NCBI GenBank assembly: GCA_027487905.1
Contig: JAIYCR010000064.1
Coordinates: 1 to 48,297, forward strand
DNA: 48,297 nucleotides
Direction: 5' to 3'
Source of the DNA: Rubrivivax sp.
Lineage (GTDB): Bacteria; Pseudomonadota; Gammaproteobacteria; Burkholderiales; Burkholderiaceae_C
In this document: one piece after another, positions 15,168-27,883 of the stretch
Position numbering within the stretch: position 1 is the first letter of the stretch
How the letters are laid out: each line of letters begins with the position of its first letter
Made by a program: the position numbers and the translations under genes
The notes under the pieces: model-generated
Database searches by the model: none
What the model saw: the letters and a program-made list of their open reading frames with translations, nothing else
Told to the model about the DNA's origin: nothing

Positions 15168-18062
15168 ATGAACGCTCCCGAGTCCCCCGCCAGCCCCGAC
15201 ACGCTCCGGGCCACGCTGAACCTGCCGGACACGCCCTTCCCGATGCGCGGCGACCTGCCACGCCGCGAACCCGCCTGGGTGCGCGAGTGGAACGACGAAG
15301 GTCTGTACCAGCGCCTGCGCGACGCCCGCCACGGCGCGCCGCTGTTCGTGCTGCACGACGGTCCGCCCTATGCCAACGGCCAGCTGCACATCGGCCATGC
15401 GGTGAACAAGATCCTCAAGGACATGGTGGTGAAGTCGCGGCAGCTCGCCGGCTTCGACGCCCGCTACGTGCCCGGCTGGGACTGCCACGGCCTGCCCATC
15501 GAGAACCAGATCGAGAAGGACCACGGCCGCGGCCTGCCGCGCGACAAGGTGCAGGCGCTGGCGCGGGCCTATGCCACGCAGCAGATCGCCCAGCAGCGCG
15601 CCGATTTCCAGCGCCTGGGGGTGCTGGGCGACTGGCAGCACCCCTACCGCACCATGGACCCGGCCAACGAAGCCGGCGAGATCCGCGTGCTGCAGCGCCT
15701 GATGGAGCGTGGCTTCGTCTACCGCGGCAGCAAGCCGGTCTATTGGTGCTTCGACTGCGGCTCGTCGCTGGCCGAATTCGAGATCGAGTACGCGGACAAG
15801 GTGTCGCCCACGGTGGACGTCGCCTTCGAGGCGGCCGACCCCGGTGCGCTCGCCGCGGCCTTCGGGCTGGATGCCCTGGCCGCGCCGGCCTACGCCGTCA
15901 TCTGGACCACCACGCCGTGGACGCTGCCGGCCAACCAGGCGCTGAACCTCAACCCCGCACTGGTCTATGCGCTGGTGGAAACGCCGCGCGGGCTGCTGGT
16001 GCTGGCCGAGGCGCTGGTGGCCGCCTGCCTGGCGCGCTACGGCCTGCAGGGCCGGGTGGTGGCCACGACCCTGGGCGAGAGGCTCGGCGGCCTGAACTTC
16101 CGCCACCCGCTGGCCGCGGTCCACCCGGGCTACGACCGGCTCTCGCCGGTCTACCTGGCCGACTACGCCACCGCAGACGACGGCACGGGCCTGGTGCACT
16201 CGTCGCCGGCCTATGGCGTGGAGGACTTCAACTCCTGCATCGCCCACGGCCTGGCCCGCGACGACATCCTCAACCCGGTCCAGGGACATGGCCGCTACGA
16301 GGAAGCGCTGCCCCTCTTCGGGGGCCTGAACATCTGGAAGGCCAACCCGCAGATCATCGAGGCGCTGCAGGCCGCCGGCCGGTTGCTGGCCACCTCGCAG
16401 TTCACCCACAGCTACCCGCACTGCTGGCGCCACAAGTCGCCGGTCATCTACCGCGCCGCGGCGCAGTGGTTCGTCCGCATGGACGAGGGCGAGGGCGTGT
16501 TCACCCGCGACAAGGCGGGCGCGACGCTGCGCGAGACGGCACTGGCCGCCATCGACGCGACCGACTTCTACCCGGCCAACGGCCGTGCCCGGCTGCGCGA
16601 CATGATCGCCAACCGGCCCGACTGGTGCATCAGCCGCCAGCGCAACTGGGGCGTGCCGCTGCCCTTCTTCCTGCACAAGGTGACCGGCGAACTGCACCCG
16701 GACACGCCCGCGCTGATGGAGCGGGCGGCCGCACTGGTCGAGCAAGGCGGCGTGGAGGCCTGGAGCCAGCTCGACCCGGCCGACTGGCTGGGCGAGCAGG
16801 CCGAGCACTATGCCAAGAGCCACGACATCCTGGACGTGTGGTTCGACAGCGGCTCCACCTTCGCCCACGTGCTGCGCGGCAGCCACCGAGGCGGCGCCGA
16901 AGACCCGGGTTTCCACACCGAAGGCCCCGAGGCCGACCTCTACCTCGAGGGCCATGACCAGCACCGCGGCTGGTTCCACAGCTCCTTGCTGATCGGCTGC
17001 GCGCTGGAGGGCCGAGCGCCCTACCGCGGCCTGCTGACCCACGGCTTCGCCACCGACGGGCAGGGCCGCAAGATGAGCAAGAGCCTGGGGAACATCGTCG
17101 CGCCGCAGTCGGTGAGCGACAAGCTCGGCGCGGAGATCCTGCGCCTGTGGGTGGCCTCCACCGACTACTCCGGCGACCTCAACATCGACGAGCGCATCCT
17201 CGCCCGCGTGGTCGACGCCTACCGCCGCATCCGCAACACGCTGCGCTTCATGCTGGCGAACACCTCCGACTTCGATCCGGCCACGCAGGCCGTGCCGGTG
17301 GACCAGTTGCTCGAGGTGGACCGCTGGATGCTCGCCCGCACCGCCGAACTGCAGCGCGAGCTGGTCGGCGAGCGCGATGCGCGCGGCGTGTTCACCGGCG
17401 GCTTCTACGGACGCAACGAGTTCCATCCGGTGGTCTCGCGCCTGCAGGTCTTCTGCAGCGAGGACCTGGGCGCCTTCTGGCTGGACGTGCTCAAGGACCG
17501 CCTGTACACCACGGCGGCGGGTTCACACGCGCGCCGCAGCGCCCAGACCGCGCTGCACCTGGTGACCGGCGCCTTCCTGCGCTGGATGGCACCGGTGCTG
17601 AGCTTCACCGCCGAGGAGATCACCCAGCTCGCCCACCCCGGCTCCTCGGTGTTCGTCGAGACCTTCAGCGACACCCGCGGCTGGGAGAACCCGGCGCTGC
17701 TCGAGCGCTGGGCGCGCATCCGCACGCTGCGCGACGCGGTGAACAAGGAGATCGAGACGCTGCGCGCTGCCGGCGGCGTGGGCGCCTCGCTGCAGGCGGA
17801 GGTGGTGATCGTCGCGCCGCCGGAGGACGCGGCGCTGCTGGCCTCGCTCGGCGATGACCTGCGTTTCGTGCTGATCACCTCGCAGGCCCGGGTGGAGCCG
17901 GGCGATGCGCTGACGATGAGGATCGAGGCCTCGTCGGCGCCCAAGTGCGCCCGCTGCTGGCACTACCGCATCGACACCGGACACGACCCGGCGCACCCGC
18001 TGCTGTGCGCCCGCTGCACCTTGAACCTCTTCGGCGCGGGCGAGCCGCGAATGGTGGCCTGA
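15168..18062 (+). CDS. ileS: Isoleucyl-tRNA synthetase
   Basis: Charges tRNA-Ile; essential cytoplasmic enzyme. At 964 residues it is near the usual bacterial length (E. coli 938). Class-I landmarks: [12 protein letters not shown] with HIGH at 74-77, the editing-domain block [14 protein letters not shown]-like around 248-260, [18 protein letters not shown] with KMSKS at 635-639, and a C-terminal zinc site formed by the Cys pairs in [10 protein letters not shown] and LLCARCTLN (about 925-955). The start ATG 15168 gives the family's typical N-terminus ([20 protein letters not shown]). lspA begins 2 nt after its stop, the widespread ribF-ileS-lspA order. Confidence 0.98.
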   Translation: MNAPESPASPDTLRATLNLPDTPFPMRGDLPRREPAWVREWNDEGLYQRLRDARHGAPLFVLHDGPPYANGQLHIGHAVNKILKDMVVKSRQLAGFDARYVPGWDCHGLPIENQIEKDHGRGLPRDKVQALARAYATQQIAQQRADFQRLGVLGDWQHPYRTMDPANEAGEIRVLQRLMERGFVYRGSKPVYWCFDCGSSLAEFEIEYADKVSPTVDVAFEAADPGALAAAFGLDALAAPAYAVIWTTTPWTLPANQALNLNPALVYALVETPRGLLVLAEALVAACLARYGLQGRVVATTLGERLGGLNFRHPLAAVHPGYDRLSPVYLADYATADDGTGLVHSSPAYGVEDFNSCIAHGLARDDILNPVQGHGRYEEALPLFGGLNIWKANPQIIEALQAAGRLLATSQFTHSYPHCWRHKSPVIYRAAAQWFVRMDEGEGVFTRDKAGATLRETALAAIDATDFYPANGRARLRDMIANRPDWCISRQRNWGVPLPFFLHKVTGELHPDTPALMERAAALVEQGGVEAWSQLDPADWLGEQAEHYAKSHDILDVWFDSGSTFAHVLRGSHRGGAEDPGFHTEGPEADLYLEGHDQHRGWFHSSLLIGCALEGRAPYRGLLTHGFATDGQGRKMSKSLGNIVAPQSVSDKLGAEILRLWVASTDYSGDLNIDERILARVVDAYRRIRNTLRFMLANTSDFDPATQAVPVDQLLEVDRWMLARTAELQRELVGERDARGVFTGGFYGRNEFHPVVSRLQVFCSEDLGAFWLDVLKDRLYTTAAGSHARRSAQTALHLVTGAFLRWMAPVLSFTAEEITQLAHPGSSVFVETFSDTRGWENPALLERWARIRTLRDAVNKEIETLRAAGGVGASLQAEVVIVAPPEDAALLASLGDDLRFVLITSQARVEPGDALTMRIEASSAPKCARCWHYRIDTGHDPAHPLLCARCTLNLFGAGEPRMVA

Positions 18063-18064
18063 GC

Positions 18065-18574
18065 ATGCCGTCCTCCCCGCGCGCGCGCCTGCTGCCGTGG
18101 CTGCTCATCGCGCTGGCCATCGTCATCGCCGACCAGCTCACCAAGACCTACATCGTCGAGCGCTTCGCCTATGGTCAGGTCCAGGTGGTCACGTCCTTCT
18201 TCAACCTCACGCGCCACCACAACCCGGGTGCCGCCTTCTCCTTCCTGGCCGGTGCATCGGGCTGGCAGCGCTGGTTCTTCACCGGCATCGGCGTGGTGGC
18301 GGCGATCTTCATCGTCTGGATGCTGCGCAGCCACGGCCAGCAGCGGCTGTTCGCCTGGGCGCTGACGCTGATCCTGGGCGGTGCGGTGGGCAATGTGGTG
18401 GACCGCCTGATCCACGGCTATGTGGTCGACTTCCTGCAGTTGCGCTTCAGCCTGCTCGAGCCGATCTTCCACGGCGGCTTCTTCCCCACCTTCAACATCG
18501 CCGACAGCGCCATCACGCTGGGCGCGGTGCTGCTGATCCTCGACGAGATCCTGCGCGTGCGTCGCACCCGCTAG
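18065..18574 (+). CDS. lspA: Lipoprotein signal peptidase LspA
   Basis: Signal peptidase II, an inner-membrane aspartyl protease that cleaves prolipoprotein signal peptides before the lipidated cysteine. The 169-residue product shows four hydrophobic segments and the family motifs [10 protein letters not shown] (about 21-30), [35 protein letters not shown] with catalytic Asp122, and FNIADSAI with catalytic Asp147. ATG 18065 lies 2 nt after ileS, so the genes are co-translated or nearly so. Its likely clients in this window include PufC, which has a lipobox. The gene ends the plus-strand run and converges with a cyclodeaminase-family gene 43 nt away; a weak hairpin-like GC stretch but no U-tract fills the gap. 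Confidence 0.97.
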   Translation: MPSSPRARLLPWLLIALAIVIADQLTKTYIVERFAYGQVQVVTSFFNLTRHHNPGAAFSFLAGASGWQRWFFTGIGVVAAIFIVWMLRSHGQQRLFAWALTLILGGAVGNVVDRLIHGYVVDFLQLRFSLLEPIFHGGFFPTFNIADSAITLGAVLLILDEILRVRRTR

Positions 18575-18617
18575 CGGGCCGGCCGCCAGCGCCGCAGCAC
18601 CGCCGCTGCGCCGCACC

Positions 18618-19565
18618 TCAGCGGCTGCGCTCGAGCACCAGTTCGGCCGCCGCGAGGTCTTGCAGCGCGGTGCCCACCGACTTGAACAGGGTGATCTGCG
18701 CGTCGTGGCTGCGGCCGGTGCGGCTGCCGTCGACCAACTGGGCGAGATCGGCCGCGATGTCGTGCTGGGTGATGGCCCCGGCGGCCAGCGCCTGCACCAG
18801 GTCGCCGGCTTCCTTCAGAGCACCGGCATAGGTGTCCACGACGATGCGGGCGGAGGCGACGGCAGCGTCGTCGACCTCGCGCATCGTCGGCTTGAAGGCG
18901 CCCACCAGGTCCAGGTGCTGACCGGGCACCAGCCACTGGCCCCGCAGCACCGGCTCGGTGGCGGTGGTCGCGCAGCACACGATGTCCGCCTGTGCGACGG
19001 CCTGGTCGAGTGCGTCGGCTGCCTCCACCCGCGCACCCGCCAGGTCGCCCATCAAGCGCAGCTCGCGCACCAGCGCATCGCGCGACTGCGGGTTGCGTCC
19101 CCACACCACCACCCGGTCGATGCCGGGCCGCAGGGCGGTGTGGGCCCGGGCCATCCACGCAGCCAGGCGGCCGGTGCCCACGATGAGCAGCCGGCTGGAG
19201 GACGGCCGGGCCAGGTAGCGGGCCGCCAGCGCCGAGGTGGCTGCGGTGCGGCGCAAGGTGAGTGCCTCGCCGTCCAGCACCGCCAGGGGCTCGCCGGTGG
19301 CGCGCTCCATCACGACGTACAGGGCCTGCACCGTGCCCGTGCCGGTGCCCCGCGCCGCATTGCCCGGCATCACGGTGACCAGCTTGGTGCCGATCAGCTG
19401 GCCGTTCCAGGCGGGCATCAGCAGCAGCGCATCGTCCCCGCCCAGCGCATGGGCGTGCCGGACCGGCACCTCGGCGCCGCGGGCGAAGGCGCGCTCCAGC
19501 GCCTCGGCAAGGGCTGTCCACGGGAGTGCTGCGTGGACATCGGTGGCGTTGAGGAAGCGGATCAT
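18618..19565 (-). CDS. Ornithine cyclodeaminase / mu-crystallin family protein
   Basis: A 315-residue NAD(P)-dependent protein of the ornithine cyclodeaminase/mu-crystallin family; members act as ornithine cyclodeaminase, ketimine reductase or pyrroline-2-carboxylate reductase. Visible blocks: LLLMPAWNGQLIGTKLVTVMPGN near 55-75, VMERATGEPLAVLDGEALTLRRTAATSALAARYLARP near 92-125, the nucleotide-binding LLIVGTGRLAAWM near 132-145, and LVGAFKPTMREVDDAAV near 228-245. ATG 19565 is chosen over an upstream TTG at 19592 because it gives the typical MIRFLNATDV opening. It is the last gene before the hybrid kinase on the same strand (33 nt apart), which may read into it. The reaction cannot be chosen from sequence. 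Confidence 0.85.
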   Translation of the reverse strand: MIRFLNATDVHAALPWTALAEALERAFARGAEVPVRHAHALGGDDALLLMPAWNGQLIGTKLVTVMPGNAARGTGTGTVQALYVVMERATGEPLAVLDGEALTLRRTAATSALAARYLARPSSSRLLIVGTGRLAAWMARAHTALRPGIDRVVVWGRNPQSRDALVRELRLMGDLAGARVEAADALDQAVAQADIVCCATTATEPVLRGQWLVPGQHLDLVGAFKPTMREVDDAAVASARIVVDTYAGALKEAGDLVQALAAGAITQHDIAADLAQLVDGSRTGRSHDAQITLFKSVGTALQDLAAAELVLERSR

Positions 19566-19598
19566 CCCGCCAGTGTAGGCAGGGCCTGGCAACGGGCG

Positions 19599-22259
<2,661 letters not shown>

Positions 22260-22400
22260 GGACACGCGTTCTCCGGGGACGGCTGCAGTGTCGGCAGCCC
22301 TGGTGCGGCTGGCTATGCTGTGCGCAAGGCTTGCAAGGAAGCACGACGCGGGTGATCAAGAATCCCCTACACGGCGTGCCGGTTTCCGTCCCCCGAACCC

Positions 22401-25400
22401 ATGACTTCCACTCCCGCCACTGGTCCGCGCAGCGCCCGCAGCTTCACCCGTCAGCTGGCGCTGCTTCCGCTGAGCGTCGTGCTGCTGCTGGTGGTCGCGC
22501 TGGCCACGGTGGCCTGGCGGGAGGTGATGGCCGAGCTGGAGCAGCGCGCGCAGGAGGCGCTGGACCAGCGCGCCGCCCAGCTGTCCAGTGCCACCGAACG
22601 CGGCCTGCAGTCGGCCGTCACCTCGGTGCGGCAGCTGGCGCACGACCGGGCGCTGCAGCCGCTCGAGCGCCCGGGCGGCGCTGCGCAGGCCCGCGCCGCG
22701 CTGGACCGATTCATCGCCGACCACCCCGGCTTCGTCTGGGCGGGCCTGGTCGACCTGCAGGGGCGGGTGATCGCCGGATCGCGCGGCTGGCTCGAGGGCC
22801 AGTCCATCACCGACCGGCCGGTCTTCGCAGCCGTGCAGGCGGGCCTGCACGTCGGCGAGCCGCACCCGGCGGTGATGCTGTCCCCGCTCATGCGCGATGC
22901 CGGCATTCCCGAACAGCAGCTGGTGGACATCGGCGAGACGGTCCGCGACGACACCGGCCGTTCGGTGGCCGTGCTCGCCACGCACCTGGGTGTGTCCTGG
23001 GTGGACGAGCAGGTGGGCAGCGTGCTGAGCGAGGCGCAGCGCCTGAACGCCGGCATCCGGGCGCGGGTGATGGCCGATGCAGGCCGTCGCCAGGTGGCCG
23101 GAGAGGCCCCGGGGCGGCCCGACGAGGGCGAGGGCGAGGGCGCCGGCGCGCAGCAAGCGCCATCGGGCACGGCGCTGCGGGCCACCCGCTCGGTGCCCTT
23201 CCTGCCCCCGCTGGACCACCTGCGCTGGGAGGTCGTCGTCGAGCAGGACCGCAGCATCGCCCAGGCCCCTGGCCGCCGCATGCTGCAGTCCATCGGCATC
23301 CTGGGCGCCGTGGCGGCTGCGGTCGTGGCCCTCCTCGGCCTGCTCAGCGCGCGCCAGCTGGCCAGGCCCTGGCAGCCGATGCTCGATGCCGTCGCCGCCC
23401 GTCACGCCGCCGAAGGCGCCGCCCGGGGCTTGAGCCTGCTGCAGGTGATCGACGAGGTCCAGGCGGAGCTGCGCGACCGCGGGCAGACCCCGAACGCCCA
23501 GAGCCCGAGCCCCGCCGAGGCCCTGCTGGTGCAGCTCGCCCGGGACGCCGGCCAGTTGCGCCGGGTGCTCGACCACCTGCCCGACGCGGTGGCGGTGGTC
23601 GACGCCGCCGGCTGCATCGAACACGTCAACGCGGCCTTCTGCCGGCGCCTGGGCTGGACCGCTGCCGACGCGGTGGGCCACAGCGAAGCGGCCCTGCTGC
23701 TGGAGCCCGGCGCCGCGCCGCCCACCGCGGGCGAGGCAGCCAGCCGGCAGTTGCGAACGCGGCTCGGGCCGCTCCTGCCCGTGCGGTGGCACCGCATGGC
23801 GCTGGCCGCGCCGGAAGCGGCGGGCGTGGCGCCCCCGGCGGGATGGCTGTCGGTGTTCCAGGACCTGCAGGCCGAGGTGCAGGCGCGTGCCCGTGCCGAG
23901 GTCCTGGCCGCCCAGCTCTCGGCGCTGGCCGCCGCCGCGGTGGACCTGATGCTCGTCACGGTGGACGGCGCCGGCCGGGTGCTCGAGTGGAACCCGGGGG
24001 CGCAACGGCTGACTGGACGAAGCGCCGAAGCCGCGCTGGGGCAGGACCTGGCCGGGCTGCTGTGGCCCGCAGGTGTGGCCGCCGCGGCCCCCGAAGCCTG
24101 GCGGCCCGACTGGCAGGCCGTCCAGCGGGCCGGCACGCCCCTTCCCATCGCCCGGTGGTCGGCCGGGGCAGCGGGACAGGCCTTCTGGGGGCGGGGCTCG
24201 CTCTATCCGCTGCCGCTGGATGCCCACCCGGCCGCCTTCGGGCTGATGCTGCGCGACACCACCGCCGAGCACGAGGCCGGCCGGCGCCTGGCCGACAGCG
24301 AGGCCCGCCTGGCCTCGGCAGTCATCGCCGCCGACCTGGGCACCTGGCGCTACGACATCGACACCCGGGTGTCCGAATGGAATGCGCGGGAGTACGAACT
24401 GCTCGGACTGCCGCCGGGCAACGGCGAGGCCACGCCGGAGATGTTCTACCGCTTCGTGCACCCGGAGGACCTGCCCGAGCTGCTGCGCATCGTCGACCAG
24501 GCCGTGGCCACCGGACAGCCCTTCGAGCACGTCTGGCGCATCGAACGCGCCGACGGCGCGCTGCGCTGGGTGGCCGGCCGCGGCCAGGTGGTGCGCGACG
24601 AGACCGGCCGCGTCGTCTCGATGGCGGGCGTGAACTTCGACATCACCCGCCGGCAGGAATCCGAGCGGGCGCTGGTGAACAGCCAGGCCCGGCTCGCGGC
24701 CATCGTCAGCGGCGCGAGCGATGCCATCGTGAGCATCGACGAGTCCGGCCGCATCACGCTCTTCAACCCCGCGGCGGAGGCCATCTTCGGCTGGTCGAGC
24801 GCGCAGATGCTGGGCGAGCCGCTGGACCGGCTGCTGCCGCCTTCGAGCCGCCACGGCCACATGGCGCGGGTCCGGCATTTCGGGCGCGACGACACCGCAG
24901 GCCCCCAGGCCAGCGTGGTGCGGCGCACCGCAGTGCGCGGCGTGACGGCGACCGGTGCCGACCTCGAGCTGGAAGCCTCCATCTCGCATGCCACCGTGGC
25001 GGGCCGCATGCTGTTCACCTCCATCCTGCGCGACGTGACCGAGCGCCGCCGCCAGGAACGCGCACTGGCCCGCACCCGGCAGGAGCTGGGTGAACTGACC
25101 ACGCGCCTGCTCGCGCAGGAGAAGGAAACCACCCGGGCGCTGGCCCAGACGCTGCACGACGAACTGGGCCAGACCCTCACGGCTTTGCGCCTGCACCTGG
25201 ATGCCTCCGCCCACCTGCCGGCCTTGCCTCAGGAGACGCGGCAGCGGGTTTCCGAGCTCGTCGATCAGGCCAACCTGCAGGTGCGGCTGGTGCTCACCGA
25301 GCTGCGCCCGCCGCTGCTGGACGAGCACGGCCTGGCTGCCGCGCTGGACAACGAGATCAAGCAGCAGCGCCCTCCGGGCGGACGGCCCAGCCCGCGCCTG

Positions 25401-25769
25401 GAGGCCGCGCAGGAACTGGCTTCGACGCGCTGGCCCCCAGAGGTCGAATACGCGGCCTTCATGATCGCCCGGGAGGCCCTGATCAATGCCCTTCGCCACG
25501 CCGACGCGGCGCGCATCACCATCGCGCTCGACGGAGACGCGAACGAGCTGTGGCTTACGGTGAGCGACGACGGCTCGGGGCTGGAGGCATCGGCGATGCA
25601 GCCCCGGCCGGGCCACCTGGGCCTGATCGGCATGCGCGAGCGGGCGCTGGCCATTGGCGCGACGCTCACGCTCACCGCCGCCCGGCCCTATGCCCGCGGC
25701 ACCTATGTGAACCTGTCCTGGCAGGCCGATGCGGACGCCTCGGCCGGCCCCGAGAAAGACGCCGCATGA
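22401..25769 (+). CDS. Cache- and multi-PAS sensor histidine kinase, NarL/DegS class
   Basis: A 1122-residue sensor kinase. One transmembrane helix (about 18-39) precedes an extracytoplasmic domain of roughly 250 residues that looks like a dCache sensor (FIADHPGFVWAGLVDLQGRVIAGSRG, TDRPVFAAVQAG, AVLATHLGVSWVDEQVG), then a second helix (about 297-320). The cytoplasmic part holds about four PAS modules, the last two clearest (near 630-750 and 755-885, with NFDITRRQES and RDVTERRRQE ends), and a HisKA_3-type dimerisation domain with LAQTLHDELGQTL (phospho-His919) before a C-terminal HATPase (DDGSGL, GLIGMRERALAIGATL). Its stop overlaps the response regulator start by 4 nt, identifying the partner. 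The ATG at 22401 gives a normal signal-anchor. Confidence 0.94.
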   Translation: MTSTPATGPRSARSFTRQLALLPLSVVLLLVVALATVAWREVMAELEQRAQEALDQRAAQLSSATERGLQSAVTSVRQLAHDRALQPLERPGGAAQARAALDRFIADHPGFVWAGLVDLQGRVIAGSRGWLEGQSITDRPVFAAVQAGLHVGEPHPAVMLSPLMRDAGIPEQQLVDIGETVRDDTGRSVAVLATHLGVSWVDEQVGSVLSEAQRLNAGIRARVMADAGRRQVAGEAPGRPDEGEGEGAGAQQAPSGTALRATRSVPFLPPLDHLRWEVVVEQDRSIAQAPGRRMLQSIGILGAVAAAVVALLGLLSARQLARPWQPMLDAVAARHAAEGAARGLSLLQVIDEVQAELRDRGQTPNAQSPSPAEALLVQLARDAGQLRRVLDHLPDAVAVVDAAGCIEHVNAAFCRRLGWTAADAVGHSEAALLLEPGAAPPTAGEAASRQLRTRLGPLLPVRWHRMALAAPEAAGVAPPAGWLSVFQDLQAEVQARARAEVLAAQLSALAAAAVDLMLVTVDGAGRVLEWNPGAQRLTGRSAEAALGQDLAGLLWPAGVAAAAPEAWRPDWQAVQRAGTPLPIARWSAGAAGQAFWGRGSLYPLPLDAHPAAFGLMLRDTTAEHEAGRRLADSEARLASAVIAADLGTWRYDIDTRVSEWNAREYELLGLPPGNGEATPEMFYRFVHPEDLPELLRIVDQAVATGQPFEHVWRIERADGALRWVAGRGQVVRDETGRVVSMAGVNFDITRRQESERALVNSQARLAAIVSGASDAIVSIDESGRITLFNPAAEAIFGWSSAQMLGEPLDRLLPPSSRHGHMARVRHFGRDDTAGPQASVVRRTAVRGVTATGADLELEASISHATVAGRMLFTSILRDVTERRRQERALARTRQELGELTTRLLAQEKETTRALAQTLHDELGQTLTALRLHLDASAHLPALPQETRQRVSELVDQANLQVRLVLTELRPPLLDEHGLAAALDNEIKQQRPPGGRPSPRLEAAQELASTRWPPEVEYAAFMIAREALINALRHADAARITIALDGDANELWLTVSDDGSGLEASAMQPRPGHLGLIGMRERALAIGATLTLTAARPYARGTYVNLSWQADADASAGPEKDAA

Positions 25770-26398
25770 GCCGCATCTACCTGATCGACGACCATGCCCT
25801 CGTCCGCGAGGGCCTGCGCGCGGTCGTGCAGGCCGCGGGCCACGAGGTCGTCGGCGAGGCGGCCGAGCCCACTCCGGCGCTGGCGGACCTGATGCGGCTG
25901 CAGCCCGAGCTCATCCTGCTGGACCTGCACCTGGGCAGCCGCTCGGGCTTCGAACTGCTGCACGAGATGCCGCGGCGCCACCTGCGCATCCCGGTGATCG
26001 TGCTGACCATGTCCGACCAGCCTCGGCATGTGGCCGAGGCGCTGCGCGCGGGCGCCGGGGGCTATGTGCTCAAGGGCTCGCCGGGCTTCGAGCTGCTGGA
26101 GGCCATCCAGACCGTGCTGGCCGGCCGCCCCTACCTGAGCAAGCAGGCCGCCGAGGTGGCGGCCCGGGCGCTGCATGAACCACGCCGCCAGGGCGATTCG
26201 CTGTCGCCGCGCGAGCGGCAGATCCTGGTGATGGTGGCGCGGGGCTCCTCCAGCGCAGCCATCGGCGAGCAGCTGCACCTGTCGCCCAAGACGGTGGACA
26301 CCTACCGCAGCCGGCTGATGGCCAAGCTCGGGCTGGCCGACATTCCGTCGGTGGTGCGCTGGGCCATCCGGGAAGGGCTGGTCGATGCGGCGGAATGA
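25766..26398 (+). CDS. NarL/FixJ-type response regulator (partner of upstream kinase)
   Basis: A 210-residue DNA-binding response regulator. The receiver (about 1-120) has the acidic pocket IDDH, the phospho-acceptor LILLDLHLG with Asp53, VIVLTMSDQ, and YVLKGSP with the conserved lysine near 103. A LuxR-type helix-turn-helix follows at about 145-205 (LSPRERQILVMVARGSSSAAIGEQL, LSPKTVDTYRSRLMAKLGL). ATG 25766 overlaps the kinase stop by 4 nt (ATGA), so the pair is translationally coupled. Targets are unknown; nothing in the neighbouring genes identifies the regulon. Confidence 0.95.
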   Translation: MSRIYLIDDHALVREGLRAVVQAAGHEVVGEAAEPTPALADLMRLQPELILLDLHLGSRSGFELLHEMPRRHLRIPVIVLTMSDQPRHVAEALRAGAGGYVLKGSPGFELLEAIQTVLAGRPYLSKQAAEVAARALHEPRRQGDSLSPRERQILVMVARGSSSAAIGEQLHLSPKTVDTYRSRLMAKLGLADIPSVVRWAIREGLVDAAE

Positions 26399-26488
26399 GG
26401 CACAGGTGTCCGCCCCCCCTTCCCGGTGGCCGCACACTGCGCCAAGATCGGGCCACAGCCGCCGACGCGCCAGCGAATCGAACCGTCC

Positions 26489-27382
26489 ATGACCGCTGCC
26501 GAAATCCCGCCGCCGCATCCAGGACCAGGCCCTGAGCTCGCCGACGGCGACGCCCTGCCCCGCCCCGACGAGGAACCCCCCACCGCACCCAGCGTCTTTC
26601 GCATCTCGCTGCGGCCGCTTCGCCTGTCCGACCCCCTTCGCTGGGTGGCGCTCGGCCTTCGCGACTTCGCCCGCCACCCCGGCATCGGCCTCTTCTACGG
26701 CGGCTGCTTCATGGTGATGGGCTGGGCGCTGATGAAGGTGTACGAGCAGGCTCCGGCCTACACGCTCGCGCTGTCGGCCGGCTTCCTGCTGATGGGGCCC
26801 TTCCTCTGCATGGGCCTGTACCAGGTGTCCATGCGGCTGGAGCGCGGCGAGCGTCCCGACTTCGGCGATTCGCTGCTCGCCTTCCAGAGCCGCGCCGGCA
26901 CGATGGCCATCTTCGGCGCGGTGCTGCTGGTGCTGGAGATGATCTGGGGGCGGGCGTCGCTGGTGGTCTTCGCGGTGAGCTTCGACGGCATGCCCGACTT
27001 CAAGGGCTCGCTGCGCGCGCTGCTCGACCCGCAGAACCTCGGCTTCATCGTGGCCTACCTGGGCGTGGGCGCGGTGTTCGCGGGGCTGATCTTCAGCGTC
27101 AGCGTGGTCGCCATCCCGATGATCCTGGACCGCCAGACCGATGCCATCACCGCCGGTCTGACCAGCCTGCGCCTGTGCCTGACCCAGCCGCTGGTGATGT
27201 TCGCCTGGGGGGCCTTGATCACCGTGCTGGTGGTGCTGGCCCTGCTGCCCTGGTTCATCGGCCTGGCGGTGGTGGGCCCGGTGCTGGGCCATGCCAGCTG
27301 GCACGCCTACCGCGCCGCGGTGGGCGAGCAGGACGAACTCGTCGTGCCGGTGGTGTTCCCGGAGGACGCCGCAGGCAGCTGA
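26489..27382 (+). CDS. DUF2189-type integral membrane protein
   Basis: A 297-residue inner-membrane protein of unknown function. A Pro-rich, acidic N-terminus of about 50 residues precedes the conserved stretch VFRISLRPLRLSDPLRWVALGLRDFARHPGIGLFYG that I associate with DUF2189, followed by about six hydrophobic segments (for example GLFYGGCFMVMGWAL, YTLALSAGFLLMGPFLCMGLY, MAIFGAVLLVLEMIW, GFIVAYLGVGAVFAGLIF, and a long pair near 240-275). ATG 26489 is preferred over earlier same-frame codons because those fall in non-conserved sequence. It lies 90 nt downstream of the response regulator on the same strand and converges on aroQ. No catalytic motif is seen. Confidence 0.75.
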   Translation: MTAAEIPPPHPGPGPELADGDALPRPDEEPPTAPSVFRISLRPLRLSDPLRWVALGLRDFARHPGIGLFYGGCFMVMGWALMKVYEQAPAYTLALSAGFLLMGPFLCMGLYQVSMRLERGERPDFGDSLLAFQSRAGTMAIFGAVLLVLEMIWGRASLVVFAVSFDGMPDFKGSLRALLDPQNLGFIVAYLGVGAVFAGLIFSVSVVAIPMILDRQTDAITAGLTSLRLCLTQPLVMFAWGALITVLVVLALLPWFIGLAVVGPVLGHASWHAYRAAVGEQDELVVPVVFPEDAAGS

Positions 27383-27384
27383 CG

Positions 27385-27407
27385 GCGGCCCCTGAAGCGC
27401 AGGCCGC
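27385..27407. terminator. Weak hairpin between convergent DUF2189 and aroQ genes
   Basis: The 25-nt gap between two convergent stop codons holds a 6-bp inverted repeat (GCGGCC / GGCCGC) around an 11-nt loop. There is no U-tract on either strand, so a terminator role is only suggested by position. Confidence 0.25.
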
Positions 27408-27860
27408 TTACCCAGCCCTGCGGGCGAGCGCGTCGATGGCCAACCGGTAGCCGTCGATGCCCAGGCCCACGATCACACCCGCGGCAGCGGGCGACAGGTA
27501 GGAGTGGTGGCGGAAGGGCTCGCGGGCGTGGACGTTGGAGATGTGCACCTCCACCACCGGCACAGCGCTTCCCTTGATGGCGTCGTGCAGGGCCACCGAG
27601 GTGTGGGTGTAGGCGCCGGCGTTGAACACCACGCCGACGAGCCGCCCGGCCGCGTGCTCGCGGCCCGCCTCGTGGATGGCGTCGATCAGCACCCCCTCGT
27701 GGTTGCTCTGGCGGCAGTCCGCGCTCAGGCCCAGCGCCTGGGCGCTGTGCCGGCACAGGGCTTCCACGTCGGCCAGCGTCGTGCTGCCGTAGACCGCGGG
27801 CTCGCGCTGGCCCAGCAGGTTCAGGTTCGGGCCGTTGAGGACGAGGACGGTTCGGGTCAT
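27408..27860 (-). CDS. aroQ: Type II 3-dehydroquinate dehydratase
   Basis: Third step of the shikimate pathway: dehydration of 3-dehydroquinate in the cytoplasm by a dodecameric enzyme. The 150-residue product matches the family length and shows every active-site block: [19 protein letters not shown] with lid residues Arg19 and Tyr24, [33 protein letters not shown], and [21 protein letters not shown] choose ATG 27860 (GGAAAG upstream); a second ATG at 27878 would add six residues but lacks a ribosome-binding site. The gene follows the quinone oxidoreductase on the same strand within 25 nt. Confidence 0.96.
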   Translation of the reverse strand: MTRTVLVLNGPNLNLLGQREPAVYGSTTLADVEALCRHSAQALGLSADCRQSNHEGVLIDAIHEAGREHAAGRLVGVVFNAGAYTHTSVALHDAIKGSAVPVVEVHISNVHAREPFRHHSYLSPAAAGVIVGLGIDGYRLAIDALARRAG

Positions 27861-27883
27861 CGGGTCTTTCCGGTCCATGCGGG

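Noticed and set aside
15141-17426. A 761-codon minus-strand frame opposite ileS
   Set aside because: ileS motifs (HIGH, KMSKS) settle the coding strand; the antisense frame has no recognisable domain.
18575-18617. Possible terminator between lspA and the convergent cyclodeaminase gene
   Set aside because: Only an imperfect GCAGC / GCTGC pairing with no U-tract; not distinguishable from background in GC-rich sequence.
22356-25616. A 1086-codon open frame on the minus strand opposite the Cache/PAS kinase
   Set aside because: The plus-strand frame has clear PAS, HisKA_3 and ATPase motifs; the opposite frame is compositionally typical antisense.
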